Assembly (NCBI GenBank): GCA_963824415.1
Contig: CAWGPM010000003.1
Coordinates: 272,350-336,349, forward strand
Source: JABDQA01 sp963824415
Lineage (GTDB): Bacteria; Desulfobacterota; Desulfobulbia; Desulfobulbales; Desulfocapsaceae
Direction: 5' to 3'
DNA length: 64,000 bases
Shown here: piece by piece, positions 8,522-18,311 of the stretch
Layout: each line of letters begins with the position of its first letter
Position numbering within the stretch: the first letter of the stretch is position 1
The notes under the pieces: model-generated
Database searches by the model: none
Seen by the model: the letters and a program-made list of their open reading frames with translations, nothing else
What the model was told of the DNA's origin: nothing
Position numbers and translations under genes: made by a program

Positions 8522-10039
8522 TCATTGGGCCTTGGCCAGGATCTCTTTCTGCCAGAACGTCGGTCCGGTTTTGTGGACCGCCTCCCCGTTGCTGTCCACC
8601 GCGACGGTGACCGGCATGTCCTTTACTTCAAATTCATAGATCGCCTCCATGCCCAGATCTTCGAAGGCCACCGTACGACAGCCTTTGATCGCCTTGGACA
8701 CCAGATAGGCGGCACCGCCTACGGCCATCAGATAGACGGCCCGGTGTTTTTTTATCAGTTCGATCGTCGCATCGCCGCGCTCGGCCTTGCCGATCATACC
8801 GATCAAACCGGTCTTGGCCAACATCATTTCCGAGTATTTATCCATCCGGGTCGAAGTGGTGGGACCGGCGGGGCCAACCACTTCGTCGCCGACCGGGTCG
8901 ACCGGTCCGACATAATAGACGAAACGGCCGTTGAAGTCGACGCCCTCCGGCAGCGGTTTGCCCGCTTCGAAAAGGTCCTGGATGCGGCGGTGGGCCGCAT
9001 CGCGGCCGGTCAGGATTTTACCGCTCAGCAGCAGCGTATCGCCGGCCTTCCAGGTGGAAATCTCCTCTCGGGTGATACCGTCGATATTGACCTGTTTTAT
9101 CTCAGTCCCGGAATCCAGCGAAATCTCCGGCCAGGCTGAAATATCAGGCGGCTCAAATTGGGCCGGGCCGCTGCCGTCCAGGCTGAAATGGATATGTCTG
9201 GTCGCCGCGCAGTTGGGGATAATCGCCACCGGCAGGGACGCTGCATGGGTCGGAAAATCGAGAATCTTCACATCGAGCACCGTGGTCAGGCCGCCAAGTC
9301 CCTGGGCACCTATACCCAGCGAATTGACCGCCTCGAAAATATCCAGCCGCAGTTCCTCGATGTAATTTGCCGGTCCGCGTTGCTGAAGTTCGTGGATATC
9401 GATAGGGTCCATCAGCGATTCCTTGGCCAGGCACATCGCCTTGTCGACGGTTCCTCCGATGCCGATCCCCAGCATACCGGGGGGACACCAGCCGGCACCC
9501 ATGGTCGGCACTGTCTTCTTGACCCATTCGACTATCGAATCGGCCGGGTTGAGCATGGCCATCTTGCTTTTATTTTCTGACCCACCGCCTTTTGCTGCGA
9601 TCTGGATCTCCACGCCATCGCCTGCAACCATCTCCACATGGACGACCGCCGGTGCGTTGGTCCCGGTGTTTTTCCGCTGGTCTGCCGGTCCGCTGACAAT
9701 AGATTTGCGCAGTGGGTTTGCAGGATCGTTATAGGCCCGGTTGACTCCTTCATCGATCATTTCCTGGATAGTTTTATCGGAATCAAAGCAACATTTCATG
9801 CCGAGTTTGACAAAGGTCGTGACGATCCCGGTATCCTGGCAGATCGGCCGTTTTCCCAGCGCGCACATGCGCGAGTTGATCAGGATCTGGCCGATGGCAT
9901 CTTTGGCGGCCTGGCTTTCTTCGGCTAGATAGGCGCGGTGCATGGCCTCGACGAAATCAACGGGGTGGTAGTAGCTGATATACTGGAGGCTGTCCGCAAT
10001 CGAACTGATGAAGTCTTCGGTCTTGATGGTGGTCGTCAT
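8522..10039 (-). CDS. fumA: class I fumarate hydratase (iron-sulfur)
   Basis: Catalyses reversible hydration of fumarate to malate with an oxygen-sensitive [4Fe-4S] cluster. The alpha and beta parts are fused in one chain, as in FumA/FumB. The N-terminal part has SRMCALGKRPICQDTG and WCPPGMLGIGIGG, and the C-terminal part has GPTTSTRMDKYSEMM. I chose the ATG at 10039 because AGAGGAAG lies seven to eight bases upstream, giving about 505 residues; a GTG at 10078 would add 13. It lies 50 bases after the beta-helix gene on the same strand and ends at a bidirectional terminator. Confidence 0.95.
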   Translation of the reverse strand: MTTTIKTEDFISSIADSLQYISYYHPVDFVEAMHRAYLAEESQAAKDAIGQILINSRMCALGKRPICQDTGIVTTFVKLGMKCCFDSDKTIQEMIDEGVNRAYNDPANPLRKSIVSGPADQRKNTGTNAPAVVHVEMVAGDGVEIQIAAKGGGSENKSKMAMLNPADSIVEWVKKTVPTMGAGWCPPGMLGIGIGGTVDKAMCLAKESLMDPIDIHELQQRGPANYIEELRLDIFEAVNSLGIGAQGLGGLTTVLDVKILDFPTHAASLPVAIIPNCAATRHIHFSLDGSGPAQFEPPDISAWPEISLDSGTEIKQVNIDGITREEISTWKAGDTLLLSGKILTGRDAAHRRIQDLFEAGKPLPEGVDFNGRFVYYVGPVDPVGDEVVGPAGPTTSTRMDKYSEMMLAKTGLIGMIGKAERGDATIELIKKHRAVYLMAVGGAAYLVSKAIKGCRTVAFEDLGMEAIYEFEVKDMPVTVAVDSNGEAVHKTGPTFWQKEILAKAQ

Positions 10040-10088
10040 GATGTCTTCCTCTTCAATAACTTCCTGGTTAACCGGCACAAGGCCGGAA

Positions 10089-10889
10089 CTAGCGTATTCT
10101 TGTTCTGTCCGGGTGGTACCCCGAAGCGGCGGTGGTGTTTGGCATCAGCACCGATTTTTTACCGAGGATGGTCCCCGGGCTGGTGACCGAGTTGCAGCCG
10201 GTCTGGGCTCTGTCGCCGAGGATGGCGCCGAACTTGCGCATCCCGGTGTCGACCAGTTCGCCGTCGATTTGAATCTTCACCGTGCCGGGGATGAACCTGA
10301 GATTGGCGCATTTGGTGCCGGCTCCCAGGTTGGCGTCTGTGCCGATGATCGAATCACCGAGATAGGCGAAATGACCAGCTTTGGCATCGTCGAGAAAAAT
10401 CGAATGTTTGACCTCGGTGGTGTGACCCACCACGCAGCGGTTGCCGATCAGACATGATCCCCTGAGATAGGCACCCTGGCGCACTTCGGTGGCGTCGCCG
10501 ATCACCGTAGGTGATTTGATGGTCGCTCCCCCCTCGACCAGGCTTGCCCGGCCTATCGATATCTGTTCGCCCAGCAGTATTGCACCGGCCATAAGCAGGG
10601 AGGCTCCCTCCAGGACAGCGCCGTCTTTGCTGATAATCAGCCCGCCTCTGGTGGTGTCGCCGTAGGTGATTGAACACCTGCTGCCGGCTATCAGCCTGTT
10701 ATCGTGGATTACCAGATGTTCGTCCAGGCTGACGCCGTTATTAATCTCGGTAAGCAACCCTTCGTGGTAGTCTAAATCAGCCAGATAACCCGACAAGTTC
10801 TGCAGCGCGGACCAGACGGGCTCCTGGTCTGCAAACAGGGTGCGATGGGCAAAGCCGGTGAGATCGAATAACAGATCTGGTCTCAGCAT
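10089..10889 (-). CDS. left-handed beta-helix protein (GlmU C-terminus-like)
   Basis: A 266-residue protein whose central and C-terminal parts are hexapeptide repeats (ILLGEQISIGRASLVEGGA, VIGDATEVRQGAYLRGSCLI). The closest match is the acetyltransferase half of GlmU and sugar-nucleotide acyltransferases. No nucleotidyltransferase motif (GxGTRM) is present, so it is not a full GlmU. The ATG at 10889 has GGAG six bases upstream and is preferred; upstream in-frame starts would add an unlikely N-terminus. It precedes fumarase. The substrate is unknown. Confidence 0.78.
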   Translation of the reverse strand: MLRPDLLFDLTGFAHRTLFADQEPVWSALQNLSGYLADLDYHEGLLTEINNGVSLDEHLVIHDNRLIAGSRCSITYGDTTRGGLIISKDGAVLEGASLLMAGAILLGEQISIGRASLVEGGATIKSPTVIGDATEVRQGAYLRGSCLIGNRCVVGHTTEVKHSIFLDDAKAGHFAYLGDSIIGTDANLGAGTKCANLRFIPGTVKIQIDGELVDTGMRKFGAILGDRAQTGCNSVTSPGTILGKKSVLMPNTTAASGYHPDRTRIR

Positions 10890-11015
10890 CTCTATCTCCA
10901 TGAAATCGATACCATCAGAGCGCTGATGGCAGGTGGACGAAAACACCACTATTGTTAAAAAAAAACAATTGTTCAAGATTTTTTGCATGCCGGCCAAACC
11001 GCACCCGGAAGCTGC

Positions 11016-11070
11016 TTGACTTCAATGGGTCTCATGTTTAGCTTTTGGACGGTTTTTCAATGCTTATAAA
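11016..11070 (+). promoter_or_regulatory. candidate lon promoter region
   Basis: Two overlapping possibilities: TTGACT (11016-11021) with TAGCTT 17 bases on, and a TATAAA box (11065-11070) with a poor -35. No convincing heat-shock sigma-32 motif was found. The AT-rich leader runs to the GTG start at 11159. Confidence 0.3.
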
Positions 11071-11158
11071 AGTTTTTACGACCACGGCCAAAAGTACTTA
11101 ACTGGCTGTCTGGTCCAACATCTCACAAAGGCCGTTTTTATCGGTCCCGGAGGTATGT

Positions 11159-13561
11159 GTGGAATTTAATGATTCTCTCTCCATCGGCATGGATGATCTT
11201 TCCCGAACCGATGATATGGAAATCCCCGACGTACTGCCAATGATGGCGGTCAGAGATGTCGTCGTCTTCAACTACATGATCATTCCGCTTTTTGTCGGCC
11301 GACCGGGCTCGGTGGAAGCGGTCAACGAGGCATTGAATTCCGACAAATTGTTGATGCTGGTGACCCAGCGTGATGCGACCAAAGACGACCCCAGCCCGGA
11401 CGATCTCTATGCGATCGGTATGGTCTGCATGATCATGCGCACCCTGAAGCTGCCAGACGGCAGATTGAAGGTACTGGTCCAGGCCATGTCCAAGGCGAAA
11501 GTGACCAAGTATCTGCGCACCGAGCCAAGCTATCAGGTCGAGGTCGAAGTGGTCGAAGATGAAGAGGCCGGCGAGGTAAGCGTCGAGGTCGAGGCCCTGA
11601 TGCGCACCGTACGCGAGCAGACCGAAAAGATCATGTCGCTGCGTGGTATTTTGTCGGCCGATCTGATGATGATCATCAACAATATCGAGGACCCGGGCCG
11701 TCTGGCCGATCTGATCGGCTCAAACCTGCGCCTGAAGATCCCGGAATCGCAGTCCATTCTCGAAGAGGTCAACCCGGTTTCACGATTGCGTCTGGTTAAT
11801 ACGCTGCTCAGCAAAGAGCTGGAAGTCTCCACGGTCCAGGCCAAGATCCAGAACGAGGCCAAGGAGGAGATGAGCAAGTCCCAGCGCGAATACATCCTGC
11901 GCGAGCAGCTCCACGCCCTGCAGAAGGAACTTGGTGACGGTGACGAGCGCACCCAGGAGATCGAAGAACTCGAGCGTAAAATCAAGAAAACCAAGATGTC
12001 AAAGCCCATCCGGAAAGAGGCCAAGAAGCAGCTTCGCCGTATGGAGATGATGCATCCGGACTCGTCCGAGGCGACCATTATCCGGACCTATATCGACTGG
12101 ATTTTAGACGTCCCGTGGAAGAAGGGAACCAAGGATCAGCTCGATCTGAAAAGTGCCAAACAAGTGCTTGACGAGGATCATTACGGCCTCGACCGGGTCA
12201 AGGAGCGCATCCTCGAATTTCTGGCGGTGCGCAAGCTGAATCAGTCCACCAAGGGACCGATTCTCTGCTTTGTCGGTCCCCCCGGCGTCGGCAAGACCTC
12301 GCTCGGTCAGTCCATCGCCCGGGCCATGGGCCGCAAGTTTCACCGGCTGTCGCTGGGCGGCATGAAGGATGAGGCGGAAATCAGGGGGCACCGCCGGACC
12401 TATATCGGCGCGATGCCCGGCAGGATCATCCAGGGGTTGAAGACGGTCAAATCCAACAACCCGGTCTTCATGATGGACGAGATTGACAAGATCGGCGCGG
12501 ATTATCGCGGTGACCCTTCCTCTGCCCTGCTCGAGGTGCTCGATCCTGAGCAGAACTTCGAGTTCTCCGATCACTATCTGAACCTGCCCTTTGACCTGTC
12601 CAGGGTGATGTTTATCACCACCGCCAATATGTCGGACACGATTCCCGGTCCGCTGCTCGACCGGATGGAGGTGATTCGGCTCTCGGGCTACACGCTCGAG
12701 GAAAAACTGGTGATCGCCAATCGCTACCTGCTCCCGCGGCAGATTGGAGAAAACGGTATCAAGCCGCGCCAGTTGAAGATCACCGATGCCACCATTACCC
12801 GGATCATCACCCACTATACCCGGGAGGCAGGTTTGAGAAATCTCGAGCGTGAGATCTCCAAAATCTGCCGCAAGCTTGCCCGTAAGATCGCTGAAGGCGG
12901 CAAAGGTCCGTACTCGGTGTCAACCAGGAACCTCGACACCTATCTCGGTCCGCCCAAGACCATTCCCGAATCTGAAATCGAGACTCTGGATCAGCCGGGA
13001 CTGGTGACCGGTCTTGCCTGGACCGAAGTCGGCGGAGAGATCCTGCATATAGAAATAAACCTGATGCCCGGCAAGGGCAAGCTGATCCTCACCGGGCAGT
13101 TGGGCGAGGTGATGAAGGAATCGGCCCAGGCGGCGCTGACCTACTGCCGCAGCAGGTCGAAGGATCTCAAGGTGGCAGACAACTATTTCGATAAAACCGA
13201 TATCCATATTCACGTACCGGCAGGCGCGATTCCCAAGGACGGTCCCTCGGCCGGCATCACCATTGCCACCGCACTCTATTCGGTTATCTCCGACCAGAAA
13301 GTCAGGCGCGATCTGGCCATGACCGGCGAAGTCACGCTGCGCGGCCGGGTCCTGCCCATCGGCGGGCTCAAAGAAAAAGCGCTTGCTGCGTTGCGGGTCG
13401 GCATCTTCAACGTGATTATCCCCGAGCAGAACCAGAAAGAGCTGGTGGAGATTCCAGAGGACATCAGGAAGCGGATGAAATTTTATCCGGTCAAGGATAT
13501 GGATGAAGTGATCGGCCTGGCCTTTAAAAGGCCCCAGAAATCGAGGCGCCGGAAAAGGTAA
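11159..13561 (+). CDS. lon: ATP-dependent protease Lon
   Basis: Cytosolic AAA+ serine protease that degrades misfolded and short-lived regulatory proteins. The 800 residues hold an N-terminal LON substrate-binding domain (VLPMMAVRDVVVFNYMIIPL), a coiled-coil region, Walker A GPPGVGKT near residue 372, Walker B MMDEIDK, and the protease domain with the catalytic Ser in PKDGPSAG near residue 694 and Lys in GLKEKAL near 737. The start is a GTG with CCGGAGG five bases upstream. The C-terminus is basic (KSRRRKR). mltG begins two bases after the stop. Confidence 0.98.
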   Translation: MEFNDSLSIGMDDLSRTDDMEIPDVLPMMAVRDVVVFNYMIIPLFVGRPGSVEAVNEALNSDKLLMLVTQRDATKDDPSPDDLYAIGMVCMIMRTLKLPDGRLKVLVQAMSKAKVTKYLRTEPSYQVEVEVVEDEEAGEVSVEVEALMRTVREQTEKIMSLRGILSADLMMIINNIEDPGRLADLIGSNLRLKIPESQSILEEVNPVSRLRLVNTLLSKELEVSTVQAKIQNEAKEEMSKSQREYILREQLHALQKELGDGDERTQEIEELERKIKKTKMSKPIRKEAKKQLRRMEMMHPDSSEATIIRTYIDWILDVPWKKGTKDQLDLKSAKQVLDEDHYGLDRVKERILEFLAVRKLNQSTKGPILCFVGPPGVGKTSLGQSIARAMGRKFHRLSLGGMKDEAEIRGHRRTYIGAMPGRIIQGLKTVKSNNPVFMMDEIDKIGADYRGDPSSALLEVLDPEQNFEFSDHYLNLPFDLSRVMFITTANMSDTIPGPLLDRMEVIRLSGYTLEEKLVIANRYLLPRQIGENGIKPRQLKITDATITRIITHYTREAGLRNLEREISKICRKLARKIAEGGKGPYSVSTRNLDTYLGPPKTIPESEIETLDQPGLVTGLAWTEVGGEILHIEINLMPGKGKLILTGQLGEVMKESAQAALTYCRSRSKDLKVADNYFDKTDIHIHVPAGAIPKDGPSAGITIATALYSVISDQKVRRDLAMTGEVTLRGRVLPIGGLKEKALAALRVGIFNVIIPEQNQKELVEIPEDIRKRMKFYPVKDMDEVIGLAFKRPQKSRRRKR

Positions 13562-13563
13562 AC

Positions 13564-14616
13564 GTGCAGCAGTTCGAGCAGCCCGATCAGGAACTTCCTG
13601 GTCAGCCTGACCAGAAAAGACCTTCCAGTAAAGGCTGGATACTCTGGCTCCTGGCAGCTCTTGTGCTGGTGCCGGCGGGTATGGCTTTTTGGCTAGGCAG
13701 CTACGCGCTGACTCCCGGCCCCGCAGGGACCAAGCCCGAAGCGGTGGTTTTCATCCCCCGCGGAACATCGGTTGAACAGATCAGCTCGATTCTGGATCAG
13801 GCCGACCTGATCCATGGCGATTTCAGGTTTGTCGTGTTAACCAGGCTGATGCAGGTCTCGGCGCGGCTGCCGGCCGGTGAGTTCCGACTCAAAACCAGCC
13901 AGACGCCGGTGGCTCTTATCAGAGAACTTGTCGCAGCCAGGCCGCTGCAGCACCCGGTCACCATCCCCGAAGGCCTCAATATCACAGAAATTGCAGAGAT
14001 CTTTGCAGAGGGCTCCTGGGCAAATCCAGAACGTTTCATCGCGCTGAGCAGGGACCCCCAGTTCATCGCCGGACTCGGTCTGCCGGAACTTGCCAGCCTG
14101 GAAGGTTATCTCTATCCCGATACCTACCAACTACTCAAGCCCGCTCCTACGGAGGAGCAATTAATCAGAAAACTGGTGAACCGAGCGCTTGAAGTGTGGA
14201 ATGGTCTCGATTCGGGAAAAACGGACCTGAACAGACACCAGGTTTTCACCCTGGCCTCGATCGTCGAAAAAGAAACCGGCCGGGCCGATGAGCGTCCGCT
14301 GATTGCGGCGGTCTTCTTGAATCGCCTGGCCAGAAACATGAAACTGCAGTCGGATCCCACGGTCATCTATGGCCTCGAAGATTTTGACGGGACCCTGACC
14401 CAAACGCTTCTGAAAAGTGACACCGCCTATAATACCTACCGGATCGCCGGTCTGCCGCCCGGGCCCATCTGCAGTCCGGGCAAAGATGCGCTGCAGGCGG
14501 TAATCAGCCCCGCCGAATCGAACTATCTCTATTTCGTTTCCAAAAACGACGGCAGTCATCATTTTTCCACGAATCTTCGCGAGCACAATCGTGCGGTGCG
14601 CAAGTATCAGCGCTAG
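13564..14616 (+). CDS. mltG: endolytic peptidoglycan transglycosylase MltG
   Basis: An inner-membrane enzyme that cuts nascent glycan strands and sets their length. A short cytoplasmic stretch is followed by one membrane segment (about residues 22-42, WILWLLAALVLVPAGMAFWL). The periplasmic YceG domain has LEGYLYPDTYQL and ASIVEKETG, whose Glu near residue 235 is catalytic. The 350-residue length is normal. The GTG start lies two bases after the lon stop, implying translational coupling. It adds to the many cell-wall genes in this window. Confidence 0.95.
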   Translation: MQQFEQPDQELPGQPDQKRPSSKGWILWLLAALVLVPAGMAFWLGSYALTPGPAGTKPEAVVFIPRGTSVEQISSILDQADLIHGDFRFVVLTRLMQVSARLPAGEFRLKTSQTPVALIRELVAARPLQHPVTIPEGLNITEIAEIFAEGSWANPERFIALSRDPQFIAGLGLPELASLEGYLYPDTYQLLKPAPTEEQLIRKLVNRALEVWNGLDSGKTDLNRHQVFTLASIVEKETGRADERPLIAAVFLNRLARNMKLQSDPTVIYGLEDFDGTLTQTLLKSDTAYNTYRIAGLPPGPICSPGKDALQAVISPAESNYLYFVSKNDGSHHFSTNLREHNRAVRKYQR

Positions 14617-14798
14617 CACTCTCCCCAGTCTTTTTGGCCAGCAGGCCGTCTCAACTCATGAACGTCAGACGAGCCGGCCCTCTGAAAATCGTCATTACCC
14701 GATCACGGATAGCTGGAAATTTTGCGTGATTCTGATATCTTCTATCTAGTCAAAAGAAACGCTTGCCAATCGGTTGCCAAAAGTATTGGAGTAACTCT

Positions 14799-16446
14799 TT
14801 GAAAATAGCTCTTATTCAACTCAATCCGGTGATCGGGGATTTTGCTGCCAACTGTGCCCGGATCGTTCAGCATGCCGGCCAGGCTGCAGATCGTGGCTGT
14901 GGTCTGGCGATATTTCCGGAACTGGCGGTTTCGGGTTATCCGCCGCTGGATCTGTTGGAGCGCAGCTCCTTTATCGCCGATCATCAGGCTGCTGTGGAGC
15001 AACTCGTCAAAGATCTGCCCGATCTCGCCGTGCTCTTTGGTTGTTTTGAAAAGCGCACAGGGTTGTCGGGCAAGCCGCTTTACAATTCCGCCGTGGTTGC
15101 CCACCACGGCGAGATCATCCATAGAACGCGCAAACAACTGCTGCCCGAGTACGATGTATTTGATGAAAATCGCTATTTCGAACCGGGACCCCCGGCCGAA
15201 CTCTTCACCTGGGCAGGACTGACGATTGCGATGAGTGTCTGTGAGGACATCTGGCACTACGCGGTGCACGACTACGACAGCCAGCCGCTGGAGCATTTGT
15301 TTGACCAGGCCAGGCAGGAGCGGCGCCAGCATCGATCTGATCGTCAACATCTCTGCTTCGCCTTATCACCGTGGCAAGACCGCGCTGCGCCGGGAAATTT
15401 TCACTTCGCTGTGCCAGCAGTATGAAACGCCCTTTGTCTATGTGAATCAGGTCGGCGGACAGGATTCGCTGCTTTTCGACGGCTCCAGCCTGGCCCTGAA
15501 CGCCGCCGGCGAGGCCATTGCCCAGGCGCGCTGTTTTGCAGAAGATCTGGTCGTGGTCGATAGCGACGGCTGGCAGGGTGAAATGCGCACCGATCTGCCT
15601 GCCGACGACATTGAAATGGTCCATGATGCACTGGTCATGGGGATCTCTGACTATGTCAGAAAAAGCGGGTTCAGCTCGGTGCTGCTCGGGCTTTCCGGGG
15701 GCATCGACTCGGCCTTGACCGGAGCGCTGGCGGTGGAGGCGCTGGGTGCTGAAAACGTGCTCGGTATCGGTCTGCCGTCGCCTTACAGTTCGGCGGAATC
15801 ACTCGAAGATGCGGCGGCCCTGGCGCACAACTGCGGCTGCCGCTTCGAGGTGATCGAGATCGAAACTCTGTTCGACGAGTATCTGCAGCGCTTGGCCCCA
15901 TTGTTTCAGGGGTTGGCCGAGGACGTCACCGAACAGAATATCCAGGCACGGATTCGCGGCAACCTGCTGATGGCCCTGTCCAACAAGTTTGGCCATCTGC
16001 TGCTGACCACCGGCAACAAGAGTGAGATGGCGGTGGGCTACTGCACCTTGTACGGTGATATGAGCGGCGGGCTGGCGGTCATTGCCGATGTGCCCAAACA
16101 GCTGGTTTACGAGCTGGCCAGATTCATCAACCGCGAGCATGAGATCATCCCCGTCCGCATCCTGGAAAAGCCGCCCTCGGCCGAGCTGAAGCCGGATCAG
16201 CGGGACCAGGACGATCTGCCGCCCTATGATGTGCTCGATCAGATTCTCGAACTTTACCTCGAGCAGGGCCTTGGCAGGGATGAAATCATCGCCCAGGGTT
16301 TTGCGCAGGAAATCGTCGAGGATGTGATCCGGCGTATCAGAATCAACGAGTATAAGCGCAAGCAGGCGCCGATGGGGCTCAAGGTGACCAGCAAGGCGTT
16401 TGGCTTTGGCAGGCGATTGCCCAATGTACAGAATTATCGCGGCTAG
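14799..16446 (+). CDS. nadE: glutamine-dependent NAD+ synthetase NadE (frameshifted)
   Basis: Amidates nicotinate adenine dinucleotide to NAD using glutamine. The N-terminal nitrilase-type amidase has the Glu of FPELAVSGYPP and the Cys of SVCEDIWHY; the C-terminal synthetase has the PP-loop LGLSGGIDSALT and ends KAFGFGRRLPNVQNYRG. I use a TTG start at 14799 with GGAG seven bases upstream, which gives the conserved LKIALIQLNP. The frame breaks once: between about 15309 and 15325 one extra base moves the reading from one frame to the next, and removing it joins both halves cleanly. A sequencing error is more likely than loss of this essential gene. Confidence 0.9.
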
Positions 16447-16465
16447 CACCGTGACCAGGACGGTT

Positions 16466-18311
16466 ATGAACAGGTATCTTTCTGCGCTCATCGCCCTGGC
16501 CATCGGGCTCGTTCTGGTGGGGACGCTAATCTGGCGGGAGCAGCGGCTCGATCGGCCGGAACAGATATTTATCACCACTTCGGGGCGGGTGGATATGTGT
16601 CTGTCCTGCCACACCAAGGAAAAGCTCGATCCTGCCCATGACGTCAAGGTGATCGGCTGCACCCCGTGCCATCTCGGCGATCCCCTGGCCATCGACAAGG
16701 ACTAAAGCCCATAAAGGCATCGTCAACAACCCCGGCGATTTGCGGGTGGTGGAGAAGACCTGTGCCATAGAAGGCTGCCACCCGGCCGATGCGGAAAAAG
16801 TCAAAAACTCACTGATGGCCACCAACCGGGGAATCCTGGGTACCTTGCTCTATTACTGGGGTGAAACCGACTCCCAGAACACCGATCTGACCGTCGAGGA
16901 GCTGCTGGCCAGCGACCAGACTTCGCTGGCCCTTGACTATTACCGCAAGCTCTGCGCCACCTGTCACCTGTGGAAACAGAAAAACGATCTGCCGGGTGTG
17001 GCGGCCTTTTTCAACGAGAAGGGCGGCGGCTGTTCGGCCTGCCACTATGTGATGCCGCCCGGCTACGAGCGCCCGTCGGTCACCGAGTCCAGCGATGAAC
17101 TGTTCGTGGAGGACGATGAGGCCAGAGAAAAAATCCATCCGCTGATCACCAGGGCGGTGCCGGACGACAACTGCATCCGCTGCCACAACCGATCCGGCAG
17201 GATCGGGCTCGCCTATATCGGCGTGTTCGAGTCGGAAGGCTATGGTACGCCCTATGAGGCGGGGGGGCTGTCTTCGCAGAAAATGCCCGGCGAACGCTTT
17301 TATCTCGAGCTGGCCGACGATATTCACCACCGGCGCGCCATGGCCTGCATCGACTGCCACACCAGAGACGAGGTTATGGGAAATGGCACCAGCTATGCCC
17401 ATTACGAGGAGCAGCTGGAGATTTCCTGCGAGGTCTGTCACCGTACCGTTCCAGGGACCACCAGAAAAGACAACGAATTGACCAATGTGGTGCAAAACGA
17501 GCAGCACTATCAGCTCCAATCCAAGAGCAGTGATAAACTGTATGAACTGCGTACCCCCAAGTCGGGTGTCTGCGATTTCGAGCCGCATAAACGGGTTACC
17601 TGCGAGGCCTGCCATTCGACCTGGGTACCCCAGTGCTACGGCTGCCATGCCAAACGCGATGAATCGAAAACCCATCTGGACAAACTCAGTCTGGTAGAGA
17701 GCCCGGGCCGCTGGGAAGAGGGCAGGTCCTATATCAGATACCGCAAACCGATGCTGGCTCTCTGGAAAGACGAGGTGGTCATCGTCACCCCCGGCTGCCA
17801 GGACATTGTCACGCTGTTTGACGAAAAGGGCGAGCTGGAGCACAGCTTCAACCGCTTCACGATGGCGGCCATCAACCCGCACACCACCCAGGAAAAAGGC
17901 AGAGAGTGCAACGATTGTCACGCTTCGACGAAGACCGTCGGTCTTGGAGAAGGCACCCTGGCGCTGGTTGAAGGACGCGTCAGTTTCAGTCCGCTGGACA
18001 AGGGCATACAGACCGAGGCGGGTGCAACGGTGGGCTTCGATGCCTTCGTTGCCCTGGACGGCACCCAGCTGCAGCACGGTTCCCGGGCCGACCTGAGAGC
18101 CTTTGACGGGGCTGAACTTCGCTCGATCCTGCGGGTTGGGTTGTGCGCCGGCTGCCATGACAGCTATCTCGATCCGATCTGGAAGAACTACAATGACGAG
18201 ATGATCTGTCCGCGCCCGGAGGCGGATAATTCACTGGCTACTGCGGTATGGCCGCAGCCTGCCCGGCGGCCGGCCGACGGCAGCACGGAAAGCGTAAGGC
18301 GGGAGAACTGA
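16466..18311 (+). CDS. membrane-anchored 12-haem c-type cytochrome (frameshifted)
   Basis: An N-terminal membrane anchor (ALIALAIGLVLVGTLIW) is followed by about 590 residues on the periplasmic side with twelve haem-binding motifs. Eleven are CxxCH (for example CLSCH, CTPCH, CATCH, CIDCH, CNDCH, CAGCH) and one is the rarer CxxxxCH (CAIEGCH). It would carry electrons between the membrane and periplasmic or external partners. The ATG at 16466 has AGGA upstream. One extra T near 16703 creates a stop; without it the text continues K-D-K-A-H-K-G-I-V. The oxidant or reductant is not evident, and no partner membrane subunit is adjacent. Confidence 0.85.

Noticed and set aside
16809..18158. 449-codon minus-strand open frame opposite the cytochrome gene
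   Set aside because: The sense strand encodes repeated haem motifs; the antisense frame is compositionally odd and unsupported.
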